Source of the DNA: Sporolactobacillus laevolacticus DSM 442
GTDB lineage: Bacteria; Bacillota; Bacilli; Bacillales; Sporolactobacillaceae
Length of the DNA: 61,363 bases
Direction of reading: 5' to 3'
Assembly: GCF_000497245.1 (NCBI RefSeq)
Contig: NZ_AWTC01000020.1
Location: 1-61,363 of the forward strand
Position numbers and translations under genes: made by a program. Positions 7,820 through 15,589 of the stretch are shown here, piece after piece. The notes under the pieces are model-generated. The model was not told the origin of the DNA. It made no database searches and worked only from the letters and a program-made list of their open reading frames with translations. The stretch's first letter is position 1. The number at the start of each line of letters is the position of its first letter.

Positions 7820-8107
7820 TCACCTCACTTTTAATGAGATTTGCCATAAAAAATAGGACTCCGAAGGGTCCAGATTTGGAATATCCAAAATTAAATTAAT
7901 TAGCCTTAGAGAATAAAAACGAAAGCCTGTTAAGCTTCGTTTATAATGATAATTAAACAAACTGAAAATCAAATGAATTTTTTCAATGCTTGGTCCCGCA
8001 ATTCAATTTCTCATTAATATGTAGCGTACAAAAAAATGAACCCTGGAGATCCGTACAGGTAGTCAAAATGTAGCCATCCGATTTTTTTATAAGGAGATGC
8101 AGCTATC
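7820..8107. other. spacer between the endolysin relic and the first small membrane gene
   Basis: About 290 AT-rich bases. A weak inverted repeat (ACGAAAGC / GCTTCGT, about 7918-7942) is present, but no convincing gene. The ribosome site AAGGAG for the next gene is at the right end. Confidence 0.3.
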
Positions 8108-8284
8108 GTGAGTTATAAACAGTATCTATTGTTGGCGATACCCTTTGTATCTGCCTTTATCTTGATCACTTTATTTGGTCCAGCTGATCTCAAACTTTGG
8201 GCAGTTATTCTTATTACTATCCCAGGAGCCATTCGAGAAATAGTTAACTTCGTGCTCAAAAGGAAAGAGAGAAAGAAGCAGTAG
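8108..8284 (+). CDS. small two-helix membrane protein A of the island array
   Basis: 58 residues starting at GTG, with AAGGAG 10 bases upstream. Two hydrophobic helices (about 6-23 and 30-48) are joined by a short turn and followed by a basic tail, NFVLKRKERKKQ. It shares with three neighbours the pattern helix-turn-helix, then V/I-N-x-hydrophobic, then Arg/Lys-rich end. Too short for most gene finders. Function unknown; membrane peptides of this shape include immunity proteins, holin-like peptides and small regulators. Confidence 0.65.
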   Translation: MSYKQYLLLAIPFVSAFILITLFGPADLKLWAVILITIPGAIREIVNFVLKRKERKKQ

Positions 8285-8298
8285 GGTTGTACTGCGAA

Positions 8299-8434
8299 TT
8301 AAACTTTTTTAAAGCATTCTTCGCAATATAATTGCCCATCTATTAACAGCCACTTTTTTATAAGGCAGTGTATCGTATTCTCTACCTAAAACAAAGTGAT
8401 AATTGTTATGCCATTTAACATAAATAACTTTCAT
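8299..8434 (-). pseudogene. small CxxC protein, frameshifted in an A6 run
   Basis: The minus strand has a strong site (AAGGAAGGAG) and an ATG at 8434. The frame MKVIYVKWHNNY... closes after 41 residues at 8309. If the A6 run near 8360 were A5, the frame would continue as KKWLLIDGQLYCEECFKKV and stop at 8299, giving about 44 residues with a CxxC zinc-ribbon-like end. The sense of the second frame suggests a real one-base insertion, or a sequencing slip, in a small metal-binding protein. Family not recognised. Confidence 0.5.
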
Positions 8435-8555
8435 AAATACTCCTTCCTTGCTTCGCATTTGCTGTCTACATTACAATAAATCCATTATTAGATACCCTGT
8501 TCATCCAGACTCGGAGTATAATAATTCCATGTCAACTCAAAGGGATGTGCAAAAA

Positions 8556-8735
8556 ATGAACTGGAAACTTTATGGTTTACTTACTATTCCCGCTCTTATC
8601 ATCATGACAGTTCTAGTAGTTGTTAATCAGCATTTATTGTTCGCATGTGTTCCAATTATTTTTTGGATTTTTTATTATTCCATAAACTTCATCCAAAAGA
8701 GGAGACGTAGCAAGAATCAGAATAATGATTACTGA
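8556..8735 (+). CDS. small two-helix membrane protein B of the island array
   Basis: 59 residues. Start at ATG 8556 behind AAAGGGATG; the frame is open farther upstream but lacks a site. It resembles protein A: LYGLLTIPAL against QYLLLAIPFV at the start, two hydrophobic helices, then YSINFIQKRRRSKN at the end. The stop lies 10 bases from the end of a convergent methyltransferase relic. Function unknown. Confidence 0.6.
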   Translation: MNWKLYGLLTIPALIIMTVLVVVNQHLLFACVPIIFWIFYYSINFIQKRRRSKNQNNDY

Positions 8736-8745
8736 TAAGATTGAT

Positions 8746-8832
8746 TCATTCCGCCACAGCCCATCTGTATTTCTTAACGCACAGCTCCGGCATGTTCGCT
8801 CTCATCAATGCCTCGACATATTTCTGAGGTAT
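8746..8832 (-). pseudogene. 3' remnant of a DNA cytosine-5 methyltransferase (copy 1)
   Basis: The minus strand reads KYVEALMRANMPELCVKKYR then WAVAE and a stop. This matches the last residues of phage-type C5-cytosine methyltransferases, which end after motif X with EALVRANLPELC-like text. Nothing of the enzyme's catalytic part remains upstream. A second, longer relic with nearly the same ending lies at 9128-9406. Confidence 0.7.
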
Positions 8833-8897
8833 AAATTTTATTGTAACTATTTTCTGATATCCTGCATAATAAGTTCTAGTCAGAGGAGCTGATCTCA

Positions 8898-9104
8898 GTG
8901 CTTGAAAAAGCAAAGCGTTATATCACCTCAAGACGGTTTCTGATCCTGGATGTTCCATTTTTATTGGCGGGCCCAGCAGCCATTTTTCTTCTTCACCGCC
9001 ATGGATTTCTATCCTCTACTGTTACTTTTCTGCTCGTTGTCTCATACTCAATCGTGAATGGAATATTGGATAGGAAAGCATGTAAAAACCAGAAAGCAAA
9101 ATAA
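8898..9104 (+). CDS. small two-helix membrane protein C of the island array
   Basis: 68 residues from GTG, with AGAGGAG 9-10 bases upstream. A basic N-terminus (EKAKRYITSRR) precedes two hydrophobic helices (about 14-32 and 38-55) and the tail SIVNGILDRKACKNQKAK. The V-N-x-I-L motif and basic end match proteins A, B and D. It sits between two methyltransferase remnants and is followed, 24 bases on, by the end of the second one. Confidence 0.6.
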   Translation: MLEKAKRYITSRRFLILDVPFLLAGPAAIFLLHRHGFLSSTVTFLLVVSYSIVNGILDRKACKNQKAK

Positions 9105-9127
9105 GTTATTCCTGATAATAATGTGTG

Positions 9128-9406
9128 CTACTCTGCAACAGCCCACTTGTACTTCTTAACACATGGTTCCGGCAAATTTGCTCTCACCAACGCCTCTACA
9201 AACTGTAGATACACCGCGTTGCCGTATCATGCAACCTACTCTGTCTCCGGATGGTTAACCTTTTGCATCACTATGACATCTGGGTCGTGGTTGATAGCAT
9301 GTTCAACCCTGTCGCCATTTCAATGCCGGTGCTCGCACCGCCTCCGCCGGCTAAATTATCTACTATGATCTCTCTGAATAAATCAAGCAGCTTAACTGGC
9401 AAACAT
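9128..9406 (-). pseudogene. internally deleted DNA cytosine-5 methyltransferase (copy 2)
   Basis: Reading minus from an ATG at 9406 behind GGGGGGAG: after a one-base frame change the text is KLLDLFREIIVDNLAGGGG, then ASTGIEMATG (the FAGGGG SAM-binding motif I), then in another frame INHDPDVIVMQKVNHPET, the conserved stretch that follows in phage enzymes. The text then jumps to FVEALVRANLPEPCVKKYK and WAVAE-stop, the enzyme's C-terminus. The PCQ catalytic motif and most of the roughly 300-400-residue protein are gone. At least two frame changes plus one large deletion make it non-functional. Confidence 0.8.
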
Positions 9407-9447
9407 ATTCTCCCCCCGTATAAATAGTGATAAGATAAACAAAAATC

Positions 9448-9900
9448 ATGTTTAGAGTAGTCATGCAAATCATAAAAAACGCGTTAAAGGTGATCTTTTT
9501 AAGCATATTACACGCTGTATGTCTATTTATCGTTACTTTCCCGATGTTCCGGCCTTATCAAATCGCTTCATGGTTTCATATCTCGGAGCAAAGCCTTGAA
9601 CATCTTTACTTTGCAATTGTCATTATTGGTGCATTACTCTATTTTTTTGTTGTTGTGAAACTGACATCTTCATTGTTCAAAGGAAGTTTGCTCGTTTTGT
9701 TGTCTGCACTTTTGTGGTTCCCCTTTTGGCTACTACTCACCTATTATTCAACATGGATTCCAAACAATAATCCTAATGACGGAGATAACTATGGCGCTGC
9801 ATTTTTTCTGTTGCTCCTACTCTTTGTATATCCAATCTTTATTGGTTTTTCGTGTGCTATTGGAATGTCATTGGACCACCATCAAAACAGGGATTCTTGA
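9448..9900 (+). CDS. four-helix membrane protein of unknown function
   Basis: 150 residues with four clear hydrophobic segments (about 13-33, 50-70, 76-98 and 117-140). A polar Asn/Asp-rich loop (NNNPNDGDNYG) precedes the last helix and a short charged tail follows. The start is uncertain, ATG 9448 or 9463; neither has a strong ribosome site. It lies between two small two-helix genes and may be co-transcribed with the next one 39 bases on. No family recognised. Confidence 0.6.
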   Translation: MFRVVMQIIKNALKVIFLSILHAVCLFIVTFPMFRPYQIASWFHISEQSLEHLYFAIVIIGALLYFFVVVKLTSSLFKGSLLVLLSALLWFPFWLLLTYYSTWIPNNNPNDGDNYGAAFFLLLLLFVYPIFIGFSCAIGMSLDHHQNRDS

Positions 9901-9939
9901 TAAAGACCTGTCCGTGATACTAATAAGAGGTGATTCAAA

Positions 9940-10140
9940 ATGAATTCAGTTATTAAATTCTTCATTTCATATAAAAAAGATTTCTTATATTTACTTGCTT
10001 TTCTTATTGGAATTTTAATTATGCTTTGGGCACCATTTCAATATCATTATCTTGCATTCTTGTGTCTTCTCATCGTTCAAACAGTAAATACTATTTTAGA
10101 GCACTTTGAGCGAAAAAAGAAAAAACGATCTGATAAGTGA
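9940..10140 (+). CDS. small two-helix membrane protein D of the island array
   Basis: 66 residues, ATG with AAGAGGTG upstream. Two hydrophobic helices (about 14-32 and 37-52) are followed by QTVNTILEHFERKKKKRSDK. It has the same helix-helix-VNxIL-basic design as A, B and C. It is the last gene of the island before the convergent rpsI terminator. Confidence 0.65.
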   Translation: MNSVIKFFISYKKDFLYLLAFLIGILIMLWAPFQYHYLAFLCLLIVQTVNTILEHFERKKKKRSDK

Positions 10141-10373
10141 GCTGTTAGGTAAGAAAAAAACAAGAACATTTTGGGGATACGATACATAGAGAGAGGCTGA
10201 TAAAGCTTATAGAATAATTTAAGAGTTACAAACGATTAGCAACGACAATGAATAACTACCTATGTTGCTAAGCGAGTCAAATTTAAATAGGCAGGAAGGT
10301 ATCAGGAATACATGAAAAGAACAATAGAGAACTGAAGATCCTCAAAATCTCGTCACGAGGCTGTTTTAGAGCA
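10141..10373. other. island right edge, no gene seen
   Basis: About 230 bases without a credible coding frame. An 8-bp inverted repeat (TTAGCAAC 10236-10243 / GTTGCTAA 10264-10271) and a short CTCG-TCA-CGAG stem near 10350 followed by GCTGTTTT are present. The second could be a weak plus-strand terminator. Confidence 0.35.
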
Positions 10374-10409
10374 TAAAAACGCCCCTTCCGATTGCTCGGT
10401 AAGGGGCGT
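10374..10409 (-). terminator. terminator of rplM-rpsI
   Basis: Minus strand ACGCCCCTT / AAGGGGCGT, perfect 9-bp stem, followed by TTTTT. It ends the ribosomal supercluster at the island boundary. Confidence 0.92.
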
Positions 10410-10423
10410 GAAACGTTGATAAA

Positions 10424-10816
10424 TCAGCGTTTTGAGAACTGTGGAGCGCGACGAGCGCCTTTGAGTCCGTATTTCTTACGCTCTTTCATTCTTGGGTCAC
10501 GTGTCAGGTAGCCGGCTTTTTTCAAAACCGCGCGGTATTCAGGATCAGCTTCAAGCAATGCACGGGCAACGCCGTGACGGATTGCTCCGGCTTGGCCTGT
10601 GAAACCGCCGCCTTCAACATTAACAAGAACATCATATCTGCCTTCTGTTTCTGTTGAAACGAGCGGTTGTTTCAGAATCGTGCGAAGTGTTTCAAGGTTA
10701 AAATATTCATCGGCGCTGCGGCCGTTGATGACAACTTTACCTTCGCCAGGTACGAGTCTTACGCGAGCGACAGAACTTTTACGGCGTCCGGTGCCGTAGT
10801 ATTGTACTTGTGCCAT
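10424..10816 (-). CDS. rpsI: 30S ribosomal protein S9
   Basis: 130 residues. The N-terminal [16 protein letters not shown] and the C-terminal [11 protein letters not shown] are typical of S9; the basic SKR tail reaches the P-site tRNA in the 30S subunit. It follows rplM by 19 bases and shares its transcript and terminator. Full length, nothing unusual. Confidence 0.97.
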   Translation of the reverse strand: MAQVQYYGTGRRKSSVARVRLVPGEGKVVINGRSADEYFNLETLRTILKQPLVSTETEGRYDVLVNVEGGGFTGQAGAIRHGVARALLEADPEYRAVLKKAGYLTRDPRMKERKKYGLKGARRAPQFSKR

Positions 10817-10835
10817 TATTCTTTTCCCTCCCTAA

Positions 10836-11273
10836 TCAACCACGAAGCGTGTAAGCTTCTGGTTTTTGTGCGGCATGCGGATGTTCCGCGCCTTCGTATA
10901 CATGAAGTTTCGTAGCCATTTTTCTTCCGAGACTATTGTGCGGAAGCATGCCTTTGATCGTTCTCTCCAGCATTTCACGAGCACGAGTTGCGCGCATATC
11001 TTGCGCAGAACGTGCTTTGATACCACCCGGAAAACCGGAGTGATGGATGTATTTTTTCGTCAGCAATTTCTTGCCGGTCAATTCAATTTTGTTCGCATTG
11101 ATTATGATTACATTATCGCCACAATCAACATGTGGTGTAAAAGTCGGTTTTGTTTTACCGCGAAGAATGGCTGCCACTTCACTTGCCAAGCGGCCAAGTG
11201 TCTGACCTTCAGCGTCAACAACGAGCCATTTGCGGTCAACTGTAGCCGAGTTGGCCATAAAAGTTGTACGCAC
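10836..11273 (-). CDS. rplM: 50S ribosomal protein L13
   Basis: 145 residues from a GTG start ([16 protein letters not shown]) behind GAGGAGG; the length equals B. subtilis L13. [12 protein letters not shown] and [14 protein letters not shown] are family hallmarks. L13 is an early 23S assembly protein. The open frame extends 38 codons upstream, but that stretch is the RNA leader. First gene of the rplM-rpsI unit, with its own promoter and leader. Confidence 0.97.
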   Translation of the reverse strand: MRTTFMANSATVDRKWLVVDAEGQTLGRLASEVAAILRGKTKPTFTPHVDCGDNVIIINANKIELTGKKLLTKKYIHHSGFPGGIKARSAQDMRATRAREMLERTIKGMLPHNSLGRKMATKLHVYEGAEHPHAAQKPEAYTLRG

Positions 11274-11440
11274 GTTTTTTTCCTCCTCTAAGCAAATCAA
11301 ACATTCATTATTCTTTTCTCTCCGCGACCCACAACCGCTTTGAGATGAAAGTTTTGTCATCCAAAACTTTCTCACCGTTTCAGTCATCTATTTGAACCAA
11401 TATCTTTGGGGCTAATAGTGGTCAAATTAGAAATGCCGAA
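11274..11440 (-). ncRNA. candidate L13 leader RNA
   Basis: The transcribed region between the rplM promoter and its GTG folds into a perfect 10-bp hairpin (GAAAGTTTTG / CAAAACTTTC, about 11347-11371). GGTTGTGGGTCGCGG and ATGAATG follow just before the ribosome site. Bacillales L13 operons carry an autoregulatory L13 leader in this position. I assign it by location and general layout; a covariance-model match is not available to me. Confidence 0.5.
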
Positions 11441-11444
11441 GTAT

Positions 11445-11473
11445 ATAATATAATACCCTTGGCCCATTGTCAA
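11445..11473 (-). promoter_or_regulatory. rplM-rpsI promoter
   Basis: Minus strand TTGACA, 17 bases, TATTAT, about 170 bases before the rplM start. Strong sigma-A match that leaves room for the leader RNA. Confidence 0.8.
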
Positions 11474-11592
11474 GTGCTGCAGGACAGTTTATACAATGAT
11501 TGCAAAAGCGTTAAAAATAATCCATATTTTTCAATAAGTGATGCTGATCTTATAATCATTTACAGATCAATAGAGTGATGTAACAAAACCGC

Positions 11593-12333
11593 TCAATAAG
11601 AGACCTTCCAAAGTGTCAATCCCTGTGCCGGAGCCGTTGCAGATGCTGCTTGCCGGTCGCGTCCGGCAATAATCTCGGCAACCCGTTCGGGTGCGATTTT
11701 ATGTGTGCCGACATCGAGCAAGGTTCCGGTGATGATCCTTACCATCTGATACAGGAAGCCGCTGCCGACAATCCGGAGAACAATCTCATCCGCCCCTTCA
11801 CGTTGAACGGATAATTGATAAACTGTGCGCACTTTATCTTTGACATCTGTGTTTGCCGCACAGAAGCATGTGAAGTCATGGGTACCAATGATCGCGCCCG
11901 CCGCCTGTTTCATTCTGTCCAGGTCAAGCGTCTCCTTAACCTGTGTTGTATACATTCTGCGGAACAGATCCGGTTCCATGCGTGTCAGCAACCGGTAACG
12001 GTATTCCTTCTTTTTCACGTCATACCTGGCATGAAACTGTTCAGGCACCTCTTCTGCATCACGAATATAGATATCATTCGGAAGGAGGCTGTTCAAAGCC
12101 AGCGGCCAGCGTTCCTTGGGAATATTGAGAGGCGTTTCGAAGTGAAAGACCTGACCATAAGCATGAACGCCACGGTCGGTTCTGCCCGAAGCAGCTATTT
12201 TGACCGGTTGTCCATGATGCATCCGGGCTAATGCCTCTTGAATTTCGCTCTGAACTGTTCGCTTCCCCGGTTGGACTTGATAGCCAAAGAACTGCGAACC
12301 ATCGTATGCCACAGTACACTTCATCTTTGTCAT
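11593..12333 (-). CDS. truA: tRNA pseudouridine(38-40) synthase TruA
   Basis: 246 residues. TruA makes pseudouridine at positions 38, 39 and 40 of the tRNA anticodon arm. The catalytic Asp lies in ASGRTDRGVHAYGQ near residue 53, and the C-terminal half has the family's GSGFLYQMVRIITGTL. It follows ecfT by 18 bases, so it is probably the last gene of the ecfA1-ecfA2-ecfT-truA unit. No obvious terminator follows. Confidence 0.95.
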   Translation of the reverse strand: MTKMKCTVAYDGSQFFGYQVQPGKRTVQSEIQEALARMHHGQPVKIAASGRTDRGVHAYGQVFHFETPLNIPKERWPLALNSLLPNDIYIRDAEEVPEQFHARYDVKKKEYRYRLLTRMEPDLFRRMYTTQVKETLDLDRMKQAAGAIIGTHDFTCFCAANTDVKDKVRTVYQLSVQREGADEIVLRIVGSGFLYQMVRIITGTLLDVGTHKIAPERVAEIIAGRDRQAASATAPAQGLTLWKVSY

Positions 12334-12351
12334 TGTTCCACCCGCATTACT

Positions 12352-13146
12352 CTAATTTCTTGCGAAGATCAGCAAAAGTGCGAGTACGGCAACTGCCGCG
12401 ATTAACAACGTATCGCGCCAGCCCCATCTTAGCTGATGCAACTTTGTCCGTCCCGTGTCACCGTGATATCCTCTCGCTTCCATTGCCATCGCCAGATCCT
12501 CTGCTCGTTTAAAAGCGCCGACAAATAACGGTACAAGAAGCGGTACAATCGCCTTGATCCGGCTTTTCAATGAACCGCTTGTAAAGTCCGATCCTCTGGC
12601 CGCCTGCGCTTTAATGATTTTTTCCGATTCTTCGAGCAAGGTTGGAATAAATCGTAGAGAGATCGACATCATTAACGCAAACTCATGGACAGGCAGTTTG
12701 ATCCTTTTCAATGGATTGAGCAGACTTTCCATCCCATCCGTTATCTCAATCGGGGACGTGGTCAGTGTCAAAAGTGTTGTCACCACGATAATCACCAAGA
12801 TACGAATTGAGATAAAGATCGATTGAAAAAGACCATTGGACGTGATATGAAGCCAGCCCCAACTAAAAAGGACCGTTCCACCAGACGCCAGAAAAAGATT
12901 AAGCAAAAAAGTGAGCAGTACAATAATGAAAACTGAGCGTAACCCTTTATAGATAAATGAGAACGGCATTCTGGAAAGCAAGATGCCGGTCAGGCAAAAC
13001 AGGACCATTAACGCATTGGTGATCCAGTTATTTGCCAAGAAGACAATCACAACGAAAAGAAATACACTGACTAATTTTGAGCGAGGATCCAGTTTATGAA
13101 CATAGGAATCAAGCGGCACATATTGGCCGATTACAAGATTAAACAT
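12352..13146 (-). CDS. ecfT: ECF transporter transmembrane component EcfT
   Basis: 264 residues with about five hydrophobic segments. This is the shared scaffold of group II energy-coupling factor vitamin transporters, joining the two ATPases to interchangeable substrate-binding S proteins. Both coupling-helix Ala-Arg-Gly motifs are visible, AQAARGSDF and AMEARGYHG. The start overlaps the end of ecfA2 by 8 bases, indicating translational coupling. No S component is encoded nearby, as usual. Confidence 0.95.
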   Translation of the reverse strand: MFNLVIGQYVPLDSYVHKLDPRSKLVSVFLFVVIVFLANNWITNALMVLFCLTGILLSRMPFSFIYKGLRSVFIIVLLTFLLNLFLASGGTVLFSWGWLHITSNGLFQSIFISIRILVIIVVTTLLTLTTSPIEITDGMESLLNPLKRIKLPVHEFALMMSISLRFIPTLLEESEKIIKAQAARGSDFTSGSLKSRIKAIVPLLVPLFVGAFKRAEDLAMAMEARGYHGDTGRTKLHQLRWGWRDTLLIAAVAVLALLLIFARN

Positions 13147-14011
13147 GCTCCTTCCCCCCGTTCAAAATGTCAATAATTGCATCCGCAGTCTCATCAAGAG
13201 TAAACGCCGTAATGGTCCGACGCTCCCCTGTTTTCTCGGTAAGCATTTTCAGAAATTCCATACTTTCCGGAATATCCAGCCCTACCTTACGTAGCCGTTC
13301 TGCTTGTGCGAATACATTTTGAGGAGTATCAGCCATCAACGGTTTACCCCCGTCCATCACAATCACTTGATCCGAATAATTTGCCGCATCACTCATATTA
13401 TGTGTCACCATAATAATCGTCATGTTCAAGTTTTTATGAAGATCCTTAAACAGGCTAAGGATTTCTTCTCTTCCTCGAGGATCTAGTCCAGCGGTCGGTT
13501 CATCAAGAATGATCGCCTGCGGACGAATGGCAAGAACGCCGGCAATCGCAACACGGCGCATTTGCCCGCCGCTCAGATCGAAAGGCGAACGATGCCAAAA
13601 TGATGAAGGGAGCCCGACAAGTTTCAAACTTTCTTCCGCACGTTTGGTCGCCTCAGAGTCGGAAACGCCAAAATTCATCGGACCGAAGCAGACATCCTTG
13701 ATGATGGTTTCTTCAAACAATTGATGCTCCGGATACTGAAAGACAAAACCGACTTTTTCTCTCAGTGCTTTTAGATTTTGTTTTTTTTCATTTGCTTTGA
13801 TCACAAAATCGCCAATGGATATCGTACCGTTAGAGGGCTTTAGAATCCCGTTTATATGCTGAACTAACGTTGATTTTCCAGATCCTGTATGCCCGATAAT
13901 TGAAGTGAAAGAGCCAGAAGGAATATGGATGCTGACATCATCAAGCGCGCGTTTCTCGAATGGGGTTTTTGGGCTATATACATGGGTCACATGTTCGAAT
14001 GAAATGTCCAT
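13139..14011 (-). CDS. ecfA2: ECF transporter ATPase EcfA2
   Basis: 290-residue ABC ATPase of the ECF module. Walker A GHTGSGKSTLVQH, signature DLSGGQMRRVAIAG and Walker B AIILDEPTAGLDP are intact. It pairs with EcfA1 as a heterodimer that drives vitamin uptake. The N-terminus overlaps the 3' end of ecfA1 by 25 bases. The C-terminal extension beyond residue 230 is usual for EcfA2. Confidence 0.95.
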   Translation of the reverse strand: MDISFEHVTHVYSPKTPFEKRALDDVSIHIPSGSFTSIIGHTGSGKSTLVQHINGILKPSNGTISIGDFVIKANEKKQNLKALREKVGFVFQYPEHQLFEETIIKDVCFGPMNFGVSDSEATKRAEESLKLVGLPSSFWHRSPFDLSGGQMRRVAIAGVLAIRPQAIILDEPTAGLDPRGREEILSLFKDLHKNLNMTIIMVTHNMSDAANYSDQVIVMDGGKPLMADTPQNVFAQAERLRKVGLDIPESMEFLKMLTEKTGERRTITAFTLDETADAIIDILNGGKEHV

Positions 14012-14826
14012 AACTCATCCACCAACTCTTCCTGAAATAATGCGGTGTCCTTTAATGGCACACCTTTGGCGCGCAGCGCGTTGCGCAGCTTTATAGCAAA
14101 CGGCAAATCCAAGCCAATTTTTTTTAATAGATCAGTTGACTTAAAAATATCACGCGGCTGCCCTTCGCGTATAATCTGTCCATCATTCATAACGAGCAGA
14201 CGATCGGAATGAATCGCTTCTTCAAGGTCATGAGTAATCGAAATCACGGTCAGATGATGCTCTTTATTCAATGCGCGTACGGTCTGAATAATTTCTTTTC
14301 TACCTTCAGGATCAAGCATTGACGTCGCTTCATCCATAATAATGATTAAAGGCTGAAGGGCAACGATGCCGGCAATTGCAACACGCTGTTTTTGCCCACC
14401 GGACAGCCGATGAGGTTCGCTTTTTGCAAAGGAATCCATTTTCACCAAGCGTAACGCTTCAGATAAACGCTTAATCATTTCTTCACGAGGAAGGCCATGA
14501 TTCTCCATGCCAAAGGCGACATCATCCTGGACAGTAGCACCGACAAACTGGTTGTCCGGATTCTGAAATACCATACCGACCAAACGACGAACATCCCAAA
14601 TCGTTTTTTCATCTGCAGTGTTATAGCCGCCGACCCGTACAATCCCTCTTTGAGGCAAAATCAGCCCGTTCAAGCATTTTGCCAGTGTCGATTTCCCGGA
14701 ACCGTTATGACCGACGATTGATAACCATTCGCCTTTATTGACCGTAAAATTGATATCTTTCAACACCCATGGATGCTCTTCTGTGTAGCGGTACGATAAT
14801 CCGCTGACTTCAATGATCTTCTCCAT
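13987..14826 (-). CDS. ecfA1: ECF transporter ATPase EcfA1
   Basis: 279-residue ABC ATPase. Walker A GHNGSGKSTLAKC, signature RLSGGQKQRVAIAG and Walker B LIIIMDEATSMLDP are present. First gene of the ECF energizing module, placed after rplQ as in Bacillus but separated from it by a terminator, so it needs its own promoter in the 260-base gap. Confidence 0.95.
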   Translation of the reverse strand: MEKIIEVSGLSYRYTEEHPWVLKDINFTVNKGEWLSIVGHNGSGKSTLAKCLNGLILPQRGIVRVGGYNTADEKTIWDVRRLVGMVFQNPDNQFVGATVQDDVAFGMENHGLPREEMIKRLSEALRLVKMDSFAKSEPHRLSGGQKQRVAIAGIVALQPLIIIMDEATSMLDPEGRKEIIQTVRALNKEHHLTVISITHDLEEAIHSDRLLVMNDGQIIREGQPRDIFKSTDLLKKIGLDLPFAIKLRNALRAKGVPLKDTALFQEELVDELWTFHSNM

Positions 14827-15083
14827 GTACTGTTTTCACTCCTCTCAGCCGCGTTTCCCGTCTACCTATGTATAGCGAATAGACTGGCTATCCGCTCTCA
14901 TCTCTGCTCAGGTCATGCGCACGCAATGACTTTCTCTTTCTATTGATTTTTGCTACAGGGGATTATTCATCTAATCAATTTTTGATTTTAATTTGCATCA
15001 CGAGTTTCAAAGGCACGTGATTTTCATAAACCTTGCTCTATAGTTCAAAATTAATACCATTTTATTCAACAAAAACGGTTATT
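14827..15083. other. intergenic region upstream of ecfA1
   Basis: About 257 bases between the rplQ terminator and ecfA1. A weak sigma-A-like pair (TTGATT, 17 bases, TAGCAA) lies on the minus strand near 14940. I see no riboswitch fold. Confidence 0.3.
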
Positions 15084-15127
15084 AAAAAAGGCAGAAATCC
15101 AAGCTCATATGAACCCGGCTTCTGCCT
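15084..15127 (-). terminator. terminator of the S10-spc-alpha supercluster
   Basis: Minus strand AGGCAGAA ... TTCTGCCT with an inner GTTCATATGAGC stem, followed by TTTTTT, just past rplQ. Confidence 0.9.
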
Positions 15128-15142
15128 CTCATAAATCACTGA

Positions 15143-15508
15143 TTATTTAACCAGTTCAATGATTGCCAATTCGGCGCCATCGCCTTTGCGAGGGCCTACT
15201 TTCAGAACACGTGTGTATCCGCCCTGACGCTCTGCATAGCGCTTTGCGACTTCATCAAACAGCTTCTGAACCGCATTCTGGCCAGATTCCTGGTCAGCCA
15301 CTTCATTACGGATAAAAGCCGCAGCTTGACGACGTGCGTGCAAATCACCGCGTTTTCCCAGCGTAATCATTTTTTCAACGATCGGCTGAAGCGCTTTTGC
15401 TTTAGAATGCGTTGTCTGAATACGCTCGTTAATAATCAAGTCGGTCGCTAGATCGCGGAACAGCGCCTTCCTCGCAGCTGAATCCCGGCCTAATTTTGCA
15501 TATGCCAT
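15143..15508 (-). CDS. rplQ: 50S ribosomal protein L17
   Basis: 121 residues with [20 protein letters not shown] at the start (family usually LGRTSAQRKAMLRDL) and [23 protein letters not shown] at the end. L17 lies at the peptide exit port. Last gene of the alpha operon, 81 bases after rpoA, with a long palindrome in between. Confidence 0.97.
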   Translation of the reverse strand: MAYAKLGRDSAARKALFRDLATDLIINERIQTTHSKAKALQPIVEKMITLGKRGDLHARRQAAAFIRNEVADQESGQNAVQKLFDEVAKRYAERQGGYTRVLKVGPRKGDGAELAIIELVK

Positions 15509-15541
15509 TTACTTGTACCTCCTTTATTCCTGCCTTGAATC

Positions 15542-15565
15542 TTTCTTTTTTGCGCAAAAAAGAAA
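15542..15565. repeat. perfect 24-bp palindrome between rpoA and rplQ
   Basis: TTTCTTTTTTGC / GCAAAAAAGAAA is a perfect palindrome of 24 bases. In the minus-strand transcript it could form a U-A-rich hairpin between two co-transcribed genes. It may act as a partial terminator, an RNase site or a stability element. Nothing else in the spacer explains it. Confidence 0.6.
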
Positions 15566-15589
15566 AATAATCCCTTGTCTACCAACTGG

